Positions 47,749 through 59,159 of a DNA stretch of 64,000 nucleotides are shown in pieces. The number at the start of each line of letters is the position of its first letter. Within the stretch, counting starts at the first letter, position 1. The stretch is taken from positions 5,542,001-5,606,000 of the forward strand of contig JAILWY010000019.1 of NCBI GenBank assembly GCA_022113835.1, written 5' to 3'. The stretch is from Atopsyche davidsoni. Its lineage: Eukaryota > Arthropoda > Insecta > Trichoptera > Hydrobiosidae. The translations under genes were made by a program, and so were the position numbers. Under the pieces are notes generated by a model. The model made no database searches, was not told where the DNA came from, and saw nothing but the letters and a program-made list of their open reading frames with translations.

Positions 47749-48218
47749 TTGGAAAATACCGGTTTATAAAAATAAAAAACTTTTTGCTTCGTGCTGCTGA
47801 AGAAAATATCTTGTATAAAATAAATTATTTAATACGGCTAAACGCAACTGGCAATGTAAATAAAAATCAAAATGTGATTATAATAAAAAAGAAACAATTT
47901 ATTTTATTCATTCGAGATCGAAATATAATGTTAACAACTAAACTTTTTGGAAGTTTATTAAGTATTGCATGATTTTAAGTGGCTTTATAAACGAAGTATT
48001 GTATCAAAACATAAACTTATATTTTTATTCAAGTCGGACTGCTTCGGTAATATTAAAGTGAGTTTATGTTTTTTGCGGGTCCTCGCGTTTTTAAATGCGC
48101 AAATCAACAAAAATCTCTTAAATTTATTCATTCTTGATGTTTATGTACTCGATCGGTTTTTTACTTAGTGAATGAAATCAAGCATTTGAATGATTTGACT
48201 ATGGCGTATATTACAAAG

Positions 48219-48219
<1 letters not shown>
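47749..48219. other. AT-rich spacer
   Basis: Consecutive plus-strand frames of 60-83 codons (47721-48350) are lysine- and isoleucine-rich as expected by chance here. No gene supported. Confidence 0.3.

Positions 48220-48263
<44 letters not shown>
48220..48263. repeat. (AT)n microsatellite
   Basis: About 44 bases of uninterrupted AT dinucleotide. Confidence 0.95.
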
Positions 48264-48266
<3 letters not shown>

Positions 48267-48397
48267 AACATCGCACCTCCACCGTACATATCGAAGGCAA
48301 TAAGGATTTCAAGTTTACTTCATTTCAACCCCTCCGGGAGTTTGGTATGAGAATATCTTAAGAAGGAGAATCGGAAAACACTTCTAAGGATATGCCC

Positions 48398-48480
48398 CAG
48401 CGGCGCTCAAACTTTTTATACCTGTGACCCACTTAAAAATACTTCAGACGCTTTAAAGGTGCTGGTTTTCCGTGTAACAA
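48398..48480 (+). mobile_element. hAT-like transposon end
   Basis: CAGCGGCGCTCAAACTTTTT followed by ATACCTGTGACCCACTTAAA resembles the known hAT-type terminal and subterminal sequence (CAG.GG...CAAACTTTTT, then a GACCCAC block). A weak partner block, inverted, TCACGATCCACCAAAGGG, lies at about 48844-48861, but no matching terminal repeat is seen. Fragment only. Confidence 0.4.
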
Positions 48481-48869
48481 ATCGATTGCGCTTAAATTAT
48501 ACAGGTATGCAGAAAGTTACAGATATATATAAAAAGTTGAAGAGAATGTTTAATTCTTAGATGCGAAGATATTCATGTACGTTTAGATCCTGGTTATGAG
48601 TTTCTGTTCTTGTAAAAATATATTACTTTATTAGTGTCGGAATAAATCATTAAAGGTTTTTTATTAAGGTTCGAATTTTTTTTATTAATTTGACTTCTAT
48701 AGTATATTTTTTTATTTACAGAACTTTTCACTTTGCTCAAATTATTATCAGTTATTTTTTTAAATTAAATACAACTGAATTTTTTAACGTGATCCTTTTG
48801 TCGAATAGTCCGGTTTGTATCTCTTTGTGAATTGTATTAAAACCCTTTGGTGGATCGTGACATTATTTT

Positions 48870-49175
48870 TGTATTATCCTGGTGGGTCTTTCGGAATCAG
48901 ACCCAATCAGGCCGTCCCGGTACAACTCTAATTGCTACGAAAAACTTGAATCGAATTCCCAAACCGAATTTCTTCAGCCCCATTACTCCGGGCCCGCTCG
49001 GCTAAGAAATCCACAAAGAGGCCAAAATCACTACTGCAGAGTGGCCCTTGTCATCTGCTTCTGCGTCGTCGGGACGTGCCTACTCCAAATCGGAAACTAT
49101 TTCTGTAGGAAGCCATCATCATCACATGAGAGACCAAATTCCGGTCTACTGATAATTAAAAAATCTTTGATTTAG
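48870..49175 (+). other. GC-richer segment with 97-codon frame
   Basis: The frame beginning at 48882 starts MGLSESDPIRPSRYNS and later has a hydrophobic run VALVICFCVVGTCLLQIG that could be a membrane segment. Composition is clearly less AT-biased across 48880-49130 than on either side. No family is recognised and no splice sites are obvious. It could be an exon, a decayed repeat or conserved non-coding DNA. Confidence 0.2.
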
Positions 49176-49690
49176 TTAAAATGCTCTGGCGAAAAAAAAT
49201 GTTTTGGATGAAAAAAAAACAGTCGAATTCCTCAACTATAATCTTTGAACCATGGTGAAATATATAAGAAGAAAAACTAATCTAATAAAATTAAACGTCC
49301 GCGTCAAATTAATTTAATGGGATCTCAAAAATATTTGTACAAAAACACTTATTTAAATGCTTTGAGATAAAAGTCAAAACGTTAATGTCATATTTCAAAA
49401 TAACTTTTATATTACAAAGACATAATCTGACTATAGAAAATGGTTAAATTTTGCGAATACATTTATTTCAAAGTATTGTTTTTTTTCTTCCAAAAAGCAT
49501 CTATTACACCCGAAATTACAATAACAGTGGAAATATTATACTAAATTAAGAGGAAAAGCTTATCTGGGTTAAGTCTCTCGCCACATCAGCGCGAAAGCCA
49601 AATGAAACTGAAACCAAGATTCGTACCCATCCTCAGATATCAACTAAACATTCGCCGTCTCATTTCACAGAGACCCAAGGACTTCACTGA

Positions 49691-49692
<2 letters not shown>
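49176..49692. other. AT-rich spacer
   Basis: Nothing recognised. Confidence 0.4.

Positions 49693-49781
<89 letters not shown>
49693..49781. repeat. Long (AT)n microsatellite
   Basis: About 88 bases of pure AT dinucleotide, the longest simple repeat in the window. Confidence 0.97.
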
Positions 49782-49785
<4 letters not shown>

Positions 49786-50149
49786 TACACTCTATAAAGC
49801 TGCGGAGAAAGACTGGAAATAACCATTTCTAAATTACATCGTGGATTTTAGATATGGTATATTTTATACAGGAGGTGTAAAAATCTGTGATTCTAAATCA
49901 TTATATTTTATTCATTAAATAAATTAACGAAAGAGACTAAAGCTAGAGAGTTTTTAGTTCTATGTTACTGAAATATTTTTTATACATTCTTCAACATGTC
50001 TGTGAAGTAAAAAATGTTTTTACGTTGTACTATATATACGTTAACTCGAATAGTTCGACTGTATTTCAGGGCTCATCAGTGGTTTAACTATTGGTTGAAA
50101 AATATTATTCAACATTTTATTTTTTATTTTTTTTATTTATTTCTCGTCC
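49782..50149. other. AT-rich spacer
   Basis: Contains a weak hammerhead-like CTGATGAGCCC (minus strand, near 50080) that fails at the second core box. Otherwise nothing recognised. Confidence 0.3.
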
Positions 50150-50620
50150 TACCGCTATTGTGATTCAGCACAGCGTAATGAATCAATCAAAAACCAACTC
50201 CTTATTCTGACGTCACGGCACCTGTCGTTGCCGCAGGTATCGACCGAAGCAGGCCATTTATCCGTAGCATAACGTTGAATAATGCGTCTCTTTCAATCAT
50301 CGCGTCGTCTCGCTCGAAGTGTGCCGTAAAAACTGTTGATTTTCAATATGTCAGGCCCGCCCGACCGGAAGCGATCTCCGCCCCGCGCCCGGCACGGAAA
50401 TACTAAAAGAGCAGTTACACGGGCAGTCACTGTGAGCCCGGCGAGAAATTACAGGACTCCGTTTTATTTTAAAAACAATTTATGTTAAATATTTACAACG
50501 TCCGCATTTCAACCTACTCGGGATTTATTCACCCGCCCGGAAACTTTCTCATCCCCGTCAGCACTGAAATGCTAAAAGGTCAGTTACACGGGCAGTTAAT
50601 TAAAGGTAATCGGATAACGC
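50150..50620. other. GC-rich island with CRE octamer and direct repeats
   Basis: Contains TGACGTCA at 50208-50215, a GC core CCGCCCCGCGCCCGGCACGG, and two copies of a 38-base block: CACGGAAATACTAAAAGAGC (50393-50430) and CACTGAAATGCTAAAAGGTC (50562-50599), both followed by AGTTACACGGGCAGT. The 82-codon frame at 50482-50730 has no known motif. Strong candidate for conserved regulatory DNA by appearance only. Confidence 0.35.
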
Positions 50621-51153
50621 ACAAAACGACGAAAAAAAAAAAACCCTTTAAAATACAAAATTCAAGCCCACATGACCGCGGGTATAGCGGTCCGAAACCT
50701 GTGATGCCACTATTACAAAAAAAAAATTGATCCTTGTGAATTTTTTGCAATCCGAAAGCTACGGTCAAATTTTAGTTAAATTAAAATTGGAAAAAAACAC
50801 TAAAGATAAATTTTGCCTACTTTTTGGGCAGAAGCAATTAGTCGCATACGTTCCGTTACTCTCGTTTTAAGGCAAATTTATTTTTCGGCAACATCGTCGA
50901 TGCTGTCGTTATAAATTCGGTAGATCCTCCGATCAGAATCAATCACGGACCTCCCCAGCTGCCAATTAAACTGAGCAAACACACGCACACGCGGCACCAC
51001 CCCACCATGCCAGCACAACAGCCTCTCTCAAACACACCCCCTTTAATTCATTCGGGATGCATTGGTCACTATGTTTAACTTCACCTGTGATGGCGACTTA
51101 ACAACTTGATTCATTGACAGCGTCTACTTTTCGGATGATAAATGTATAAATAA
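50621..51153. other. Spacer with AC-rich patch
   Basis: A/T-rich with a moderately GC-rich stretch 50830-51060 that ends in an AC-rich, CCACCCC-type segment. No gene supported. Confidence 0.3.
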
Positions 51154-52396
51154 TAATAGGTCTACAACTTAAAAACCGGAATTCGACACTAGATGCCAAC
51201 ACTTTTGTGTGCGCTGTAGCAAATCATTGATAAACGTGTCATTTTTTTTTCAATTCATAAGCTGTCAAAATAAGTCAACGATGTTTTATTTGCTTGTGCG
51301 CTTCATATTTTTTTCAATCAGGGAAAATTTTGAAATATGGCGAAGAAAAACAGCATTTACGAGAGTCACTTTTTTGCTAAGATAACTACAGGTGAAAGTC
51401 ATCGTTTGCTTATGGGATTGTATGGCAAATATGTTCTTGCAAAAACATAGTGTTTTGAGAGGTTTCAATGCTTTAAAAGTGGGGATTTTGACATCAAAAA
51501 CAAAAACGGCCTGGACAGCCATAAAGAATTGGAAGCGTTACTCGATCAAGACTCGTGTCAAACACAAGAAGAGTTTGCGGAATCATTGGGTGTGACTCAA
51601 GCACCCATTTCCAAACGCCTGAAAGCATTGGGATTCATCCAGAAGCAAGGCAATTGGGTGCCATACGAGTTGAATCCGAGAGACGTGGAAAGGCGATTTT
51701 GTATATCTGAAATGCATGTTATAAAAAGAAGTCGTTTTTGGACGGAAAATGGATTCATTAAGACAACCCGAAGAGCAAAAAAACGCATTTGAAACCCGTC
51801 CAACCAGCCAAATCGACACCGAAGAAGAATATTCACGCTGTCAAGATAATGCTTTGTATTTGGTGGGACCAGAAGGGAGTTGTGTATTATGAAATTTCAA
51901 AACCAGGTGAAACCATTACTGGAGAGGTGTACCAACAACATCTGATTGGTTAAAAGAGAGCATTGAAGCAAAAACGGCCAGAATGGAAGACCAGACACGA
52001 GACATTGATTTTCCAACATGACAATGCTCGGCCACATGTTGCTCAACCCGTTAAAAACTATTTGGAAAATAGCGGATGGGAAGTTCTGCCCCACCTGCCA
52101 TATAGTCCAGACTTGGCACCTTCTGGCTACCTTTTGTTTCGGTTGATGCAGAATGGACTTTCCGGAATACGCTTCACTTCAGTGCAAAGCATCAAAAATT
52201 GGGTCGATGTGTTCGTTGGTTCAAAACATGACCGGTTTTTTTTTTTGGGATGGCATCCACAAATTGCCAAAAAGATGGGGAAATATTGTAACTTTCGATG
52301 AACATTACTTTTAATAACAGAATTGTACAAGATTTTCTTAAATAAATGCTCAAATTTCCTAAAAAAAATTCCAGTTTTTAAGGAATAGACCCAATA
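51154..52396 (+). mobile_element. mariner transposon, decayed but with both ITRs
   Basis: Left ITR 51156-51183 (ATAGGTCTACAACTTAAAAA then CCGGAATT) and right ITR 52367-52394, inverted, TTGGGTCTATTCCTTAAAAA then CTGGAATT, match at about 21 of 28 positions. TA dinucleotides sit immediately outside both (51154-51155, 52395-52396). The total of about 1.24 kb is close to the usual 1.3 kb of mariner. It encloses a broken transposase in the plus orientation. Confidence 0.92.
51337..52302 (+). pseudogene. mariner transposase, broken (D,D34D family)
   Basis: The product would cut and paste the element at TA sites in the nucleus. From ATG 51337 (MAKKNSIYESHFFAK) the frame has a TAG at 51448, then an open N-terminal half with CQTQEEFAESLGVTQ, QKQGNWVPYEL and RDVERRF (paired helix-turn-helix region and linker). 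A frameshift just before 51741 leads to the catalytic half: DGKWIH (first Asp, 51741), a TAA at 51759, CIWWDQKGVVYYE, a TAA at 51951, QHDNARPHVAQ (second Asp, 52020-52022) and YSPDLAPSGYLLF. The third catalytic Asp, expected 35 codons after the second, is Gly (52125-52127). Three stops, one frameshift and one lost catalytic residue make it dead. Similarity to mariner is unmistakable. Confidence 0.93.
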
Positions 52397-55300
52397 AAAA
52401 AGTTTTAAAAAATTGTATTTCGCATACATAACTAATTCCTTACAAAAGCTTTATTATATTCAAAATATGTAACTGCTCATTATTAAAACGTGCGTTATCT
52501 TCTAACAACTTGGTATAAAAAAATCCGTGGATACAAGTATAAATTTTTTCATTTGATTATAATCTTGTCTTTAATTAAAAAAAATATAAAGTGTGTGATG
52601 ATTGCCTAAATTATTACCGACCCTTCTTCGATATTATTTACTTTTTTTCTGATAAATATGCTTTAGCTTAAACGTTTTCATATTTTTTTCTACCGAAAAA
52701 GCTCTTGATCTATATGCTTACGTTTAATTATCGTTTTCAAAGTAAAAAAAAATTATTTACCTACGTAAGTAATTCCTACGAATTTTTACGTAATTTATAA
52801 ATAAACCAGAGCGTTTAAAACACGTGTGCACGGACGTTGAAAAAACAAAAGTAAAATTAGACATTTTATTAAGTATACATTTAATATATATATTTTTTTT
52901 ATTATCTATCGATGAAAACATTAGATCTAGAGAATATTGAGTTTGCTCATAAAAAACTTTTTTTTATGAATAGGTAAGGAAGCGTTATTCTAACTATTCA
53001 TTATAAAATATTTAATTAACTATCTATTTAAAATCAAAAAAATAGCTGTAACGCCACGAATATAAAACATCTATTTCTGTGAGGAAATATAATGTTTTCA
53101 TATAAATCTGGTATTACAAAAATAAATATTTTAAAAATAAAATATATAAACTTTTTTTTCTCTGTTTTTTTCGTTATATAAGTATAAAAGTAATAAGTTT
53201 GCCCGAATTCATAAATAATACCCATTTTACATAAATCCAATTCAGTCTACATAAATTTCTCTTCATGGTCCCATTACGGTAAATTATACTCAAAACTATT
53301 ATTCTATAATAAATTTAATTAATTGCTTTATGCGAATAATACATTCTTAATTCCGATTAAAATTAAACCTTCTACTTTACTGCACATAAAATATCGCATC
53401 TAATTATTTATTCATAAAAAATTAATTGATATCAGCATTAAACAGTTTAAAATGATATTTGTTAAAAATAATTGATACATGGATATGCCAGCATTATTTA
53501 GTTTCTTCTCTTAAAATGGCATGTGTTATTATAAAATAGTATGTGGAGTCTCTGAGGTGGCTTTTTTTTATCAGAGGTTTAGTATAAAATAATAGTTTGA
53601 AAGTTTATACACATAAATAAATAAATGCTACGGTGAAGTTTTTCTTTTTCTTATAAATTTGCAACACTTTTTATTGTGCGTAAAAAATAAATAGTATTGC
53701 TACTTAAGCACAGTTTTCTTTTTGGTCTAGCTTTTGTCTTTGTTTTTTTTTTTTTTTGATAGCGTACCTGAAATGTTGATTTACTGTTTCTCTCCGTCAA
53801 ATTTACAAGGCATACGTGAAAGTGACATGTCGATTTGTATAAGATAGACGTTTATTATGTTAGAACGGCAAAATAACAAAAATACGTCAATCAGGTGTGA
53901 AGTGAACCAGCAACACATATGGTAATCGTATGATAAATAACGAACAAAAAATTATTAACAAAAAAATGTCTGCGGTAAATATAATCAGATAAAATAGGCC
54001 AATATTTTGGAAGGAATATGTATAAGTTGCTTAATAGATATTTTTGGGCAAGCAATATTATATTGCAAATACGATCTCACCCTATCAGCGGTTAGAAGTT
54101 GTTATGCAATAGTTAAACTCTTAGGTATAACAATATAAGTATTAAAGAATGAATATTATATACCAACAAACAAACAGAACATAAAGAGTTAAGACTTTTA
54201 TTTTGAATTTCAACTTAATTGCGATGCAATCATAAAGTGTTAATGCACCAAACTCTTTTTATAGAAAAATCTTGAGTTAAAGACATTAACAAGATTTTTT
54301 ATTTTTTAATCTTCTTAAATAAGAAGATTTAAAATCAAGTAACTTCTTTATAGTATTATAAAATAAGTATTTTCTAAAGATACAGTCAAAAATTAACATA
54401 CAATTATATCGGCGAAACGTTTTTAATAGCAAACTTAAATGTGTAGTCTAGATTTTATTTCTTAAGAATAGTTGTGGAAAAAATAAACGTAAACGACGCA
54501 ACGCCCAAGTAAAGTTGTAAACATATCGTACTTTTTTTTTTATTTTTTACAGGCTTTTTTTTATTTTTCTGTTCTAACTACTGAAGTTATTTAACAGAGG
54601 ATATATAATATATTATCTACTATCGCTTTCCACCGCTTGCCAAATTGCCTTGCTTTTCTCTAGCAGAGGAGTGCATTTTGACAGCAAGAGTCATCGTTCA
54701 GGTTAACTGAATTTAAAATTTTTCAGAACCAGAGAACCAAAATAATAAAATTCAAGGTGAGAGGTTTTACAAATACTGCATAGTTTTTACAAGAAAAACA
54801 CTGTAAGCTATTTTTTTACTGTCGGTACAGTTAAAAAAAAATTTTTTTTTTGTATAGCTGAATATGTGAAAGATCTAATTAATGCCTTATTTATGGGGAT
54901 ATAATTAATCATTGTATCTATTTGAGCATTTTAAAATCATCTCGAAAAAGGTATCTTTATATTCTTTTTCTCAGATTTTCTTCTGATAATTTGAAGCATT
55001 TAAAATATAAACTTTAATCAATGATAAATAATTAAATACTTTGATTATTTTCCACGTAAGTTTAAGCCGGTGTTAAAAATAAATACCCCAAACAGCGTAG
55101 CTAACCCATTATAATAAACTACAAAGGGTAGAGCAGAGAGTTGTCACCACTACTGAAAGGGGAAAATTGGAAAACTTCTTCGAAGGTTCAAATTTTCACC
55201 AACTACAATAATTAGCGATTCCTGGAAAATAAAAGACAAACAAGGAAGACTATGAGGAACTTGCAATTGGGTTATATGCAGTTTCGGGGAGCTGGGGGTG

Positions 55301-56072
55301 ACGCAAATAATAAGCAGCCTGCCCGCAGGTTGGGGTTGACGACACAAAAAGATAAACTACGGGAAGTTTATCCGCCTCAGACTGAAATTGCGGTAAAACT
55401 TAGTACGTCCGAAATGTAAAATCTTCAGGTCCCACTTCTCGAGTTTCAGGTACAAAAAATATACGTGCGAAGTGTATACGAGTAAGCGAAATAGAAATGC
55501 AAATCTCTTCTGTGACTTGGCAAACTTTTTTATTCTCGTTAATACTTTTATCATAAAAATATTATTTATTATCGTTGAATTCGTTCATTAATCATTTCTC
55601 ATTTTGTAACTCCCTTGTTGAACATATTATGAAACGTATGAAAAATAATTGTGAAGTTTGAATATCCGTAAAAAGCTTTGTTGCGGAAAAAGATCAATGA
55701 ACGTTTTATGTTTTTAATACTTTTTGTATTTTTATTTGCAATAATGTAGTTCTGCAAAGCTTTAATTGAAATCCACTCTAATGTTTTTTTATGGTTATGC
55801 CACTTCTCTCTGCATTAAACGTAGTTTCGTTTTTTGTTTATTTTTAAAAGCCAAATGCGCTTTAAACGTCAATTTAATGGGATGATGCAAAATATTTTTA
55901 CGAGTACAAATACAAAAAAGACCTCAATTCTCACTTTCTTTTTACTTTTCACTAAGTAAACTATATTTATTTACGACGTTGATGTAAAACGTATAATTTT
56001 TTTTTTAAATAAATAGGCCATAGTCAAAAAATATATTAAGATTGTTTTCATAATTATTATTATAAAAAAACA
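52397..56072. other. AT-rich spacer
   Basis: No supported gene. A small palindrome AATCTTCTT/AAGAAGATT lies at about 54308-54330. A slightly GC-richer patch at 55135-55345 (GGGGAGCTGGGGGTGACGC, CCTGCCCGCAGG) has a 65-codon minus-strand frame with no known motif. Poly-T runs occur near 53743 and 54532. Confidence 0.35.
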
Positions 56073-56076
56073 TTAA

Positions 56077-56576
56077 GGGACTGATCCCTCTGATAGTTTT
56101 AGAAAATATTTTGCGAAAAATCTACTAATTTCATTTATTTAATTATTACATTATTAGACTATAATAAAAATTCATTTTTTTAACAGAATTTAAAAAAAGT
56201 TAAACATTATGTTTATCTATTTTTTATTATTTAATTAGCGTTACTTTTTAAGGTCAAATAAAGTATTGAAGATGTTGAAAAATTGAATAAAATGACGACT
56301 TTTCAAAACCAAAGTTTGTTAAAGTTTTTTTCTTTATAAAACTTTAAACTAATTCATTTTCATAGGTTTATATGTAATCTTTTAAGAACTCCTAAATGCT
56401 TAGGATTCTAGACTTTCAGGTCAAACTAACCTCTAAATTCCTTAAGTCCAATCAGGAAAACACATATTTATCATATTAAAAGTAAACTTATAAGAAAATT
56501 TTTAATGGTGCAGTAGATTTTATGCGAAAAATTATCAAAAAACTCGAAAACGGACCCATCAGAGGGATCAGCCCCC
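56077..56576. mobile_element. TTAA-flanked MITE (piggyBac-like by target site)
   Basis: TTAA lies immediately outside both ends (56073-56076, 56577-56580). The left end GGGACTGATCCCTCTGATAG matches the inverted right end GGGGGCTGATCCCTCTGATG. A subterminal AATCTACT word is also inverted at both ends. About 500 bp, non-coding. TTAA target duplication is characteristic of piggyBac, so a piggyBac-type non-autonomous element is inferred. A related older copy lies at 1401-1941. Confidence 0.7.
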
Positions 56577-56580
56577 TTAA

Positions 56581-57100
56581 GTAAAATCCACATCTCTTAT
56601 ATAAATCTAACATGCAATGTCAAAATAAAGCCTTCAAGAGTTTTATAATTATATTGCTCAACTAAATTTTAGTTGATTCTCCTAATTTTATCGCTTAAGA
56701 ATTTAATATTTTGGTCGAAAAGATAAATATTACGCGTTTTATCAAAAACACTTTGAACGATTTTTTCACGATTTAAAATTTTTTAACCGTCCTTATATAA
56801 ATTTCAAGTGTATTTTGATTCATTAAAAACATTGATGTAGTGATTTACTATAAATGGGTTTGATTGTATAAACCCAACGACACGGCAACAAAAACACGTG
56901 ATTCTTAGACAACACGACTGACGTTTGCTAATTAATGTGTTTAATAATGTTTCACAAAATTTTTGCAATATAATAAATATTTTCGATTGCATTAAAGTGT
57001 TTTTTAAAAATCAGAATAAGTACTTTAAATTTTTTACTACCAATTTATTGAAATAACTTGTTTTTAAAAATTTCAAATAGACGCTGTGAGTATAACTGAA
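56581..57100. other. AT-rich spacer
   Basis: Nothing recognised. The 62-codon minus-strand frame at 56804-56992 has no known motif. Confidence 0.35.
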
Positions 57101-58468
57101 AATGCTTATTATATTATAATTGTTTCATTGATATATTAAGAAGAGAAAAAAGGTGTCCTAGGACGTTTACTTGCAAGATTTCTCACAGAGCACAGCCACA
57201 GCAACACACAGTATTTTATTATATTTTATATAATATACTTTTGGGCTTTAAGTATGATAAATAATTGAACGTCAGTTTTAAAAAAAAAATAATAATAATA
57301 ATATTGCAACATAATAAATCGGTACATACCTCTAAATAAAATCTTGAAGCACAAAACTGCATGTTTACGAATCCGACATGAGTCACGTTGAAATAACATT
57401 TAAAACAAAAAAAAAAAAAATAATTGCACAAAAATATACAAAAATAACGCAGCACGTGAAAAATCACTGAAAATGCTTATTATATTATAATTGATTCATT
57501 GTTATATTAAGAAAAAAATTCGTGTCCTCGGACGTTTACTTTATGCAAGATTTCTCACAGAGCACAGTCTGAGAACGTTGAAATAATATTTAAAACAAAA
57601 AAAAAATTAAAACAATTGCACAAAAATATACAAAAATCAAATAAAAAAAAAATAACGCAGCACGTGAAAAATCACTAAAAATGCTTATTATATTATAATT
57701 GTTTCATTGTTATATTAAGAAAAAAATTCGTGTCCTCGGACGTTTACTTTATGCAAAATTTCTCACAGAGCACAGTCTGAGAACGTTGAAATAATATTTA
57801 AAACAAAAAAAAATTAAAACAATTGCACAAAAATATACAAAAAAAATAACGCAGCACGTGAAAAATCACTAAAAATGCTTATTACATTATAATTGTTTCA
57901 TTGTTATATTAAGAAAAAAATTCGTGTCCTCGGACGTTTACTTTATGCAAGATTTCTCACAGAGCACAGTCTGAGAACGTTGAAATAATATTAAAAACAA
58001 AAAAAAAAAATTAAAATAATTGCACAAAAATCAAATAAAAAAAAAATAACGCAGCACGTGACAAATCACTAAAAATGCTTATTATATTATAATTGTTTCA
58101 TTGTTATATTAAGAAAAAAATTGGTGTCCTCGGACGTTTACTTTATGCAAGATTTCTCACAGAGCACAGTCTGAGAACGTTGAAATAATATTTAAACAAA
58201 TTTTTTTTTTAATAATTGCACAAAAATCAAATAAAAAAAAAATAACGCAGCACGTGAAAAATCACTAAAAATGCTTATTACATTATAATTGTTTCATTGT
58301 TATATTAAGAAAAAAATTCGTGTCCTCGGACGTTTACTTTATGCAAGATTTCACACAGAGCACAGTCTGAGAACGTTGAAATAATATTTAAAACAAAAAA
58401 AAAAATTAAAATAATTGCACAAAAATATACAAAAATCAAATAAAAAAAAAAAAATAACGCAGCACGTG
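57101..58468. repeat. Second satellite array, ~194-208-bp units
   Basis: Units begin at AATGCTTATTA: 57101, 57472, 57680, 57874, 58074 and 58270. Each carries TGTCCTCGGACGTTTACTT, a TTTCTCACAGAGCACAG word, GAACGTTGAAATAA, poly-A tracts and GCAGCACGTG (an E-box CACGTG). The first unit is about 370 bp because it has roughly 160 extra bases between CACAG and CGTTGAAATAA. Units after it are closely similar. The array stops at CACGTGCCC where a GC-rich island begins. Confidence 0.95.
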
Positions 58469-58960
58469 CCCAAAATATTTTACCAAAAAAACATCAAGGA
58501 GAAGCGTTAACGCGCACGGAACGGGCTCGCGATGTTTATTCCGCGGTGCGGTGCGGAGGCTCTGCCGCTCGCGTCCGACCACCCCGAGAGACAGGCGCCG
58601 ACTGAGCCCGACCCCCGCGCCTTCCCCCGCCCCGCACCCCACAAGATGGCACCCCACATAAATAGTGGCGGGTAGTTAGAGCCGCGGGTCGGCAACTGTG
58701 CGCGATTTTAAATTGGAAGCGAGCGCTCGGGCTTACGCCCCGCTGTATTATTCGCCGGCCTCGGAGTGAAGCGACACTGCCGCTTATTTGCCGAGTTTAC
58801 TGCCCGAATATATCCACTGTGCAAAACGGCCCGACTGACATGTTTGCTACAAATTTTTATTTATAATCTACGTGCATAAAACGCAAACTCAAAAAACGGC
58901 GGTTATTTGGCTGCGCCAAGCTTTAAAACCATCGAACCGATGTGCCCCAAACCGGTTTCA
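58469..58960. other. GC-rich island abutting the second satellite
   Basis: Strongly GC-rich and CpG-rich from 58500 to about 58800 (CGCGGTGCGGTGCGGAGG, CCCCGCGCCTTCCCCCGCC). An ATAAATAG box lies at 58659, then a moderately GC-rich tail. 62-73-codon minus-strand frames overlap in different registers without known motif. It looks like a CpG-island promoter or conserved element, but no transcript can be deduced. Confidence 0.4.
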
Positions 58961-59159
58961 TTTGAAAGCCAATAATACTGAGGTTTTCAAAAGAGGAACA
59001 GTAACATTTTACCAACAAAAAAACACTGATCATGATGTTTGTTAAGATTAGTATGACGTTGCCGTTGTTTAATGCAGGCTGCCACAACAACAACAAAAAA
59101 ATAACACAGAACTGTCGTTACGTACAATTCTGCTTGGTCGGAAATCAAAGATTTGCTAT

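Noticed and set aside
48840..48862. Second end of the hAT-like element
   Set aside because: Only a weak GATCCACC-type block; no terminal CAG...CTG repeat, so a full element cannot be claimed.
50070..50110. Another hammerhead (CTGATGAGCCC on the minus strand)
   Set aside because: The second box reads CGAAC rather than CGAAA and stem II pairs poorly; kept only as a possible relic.
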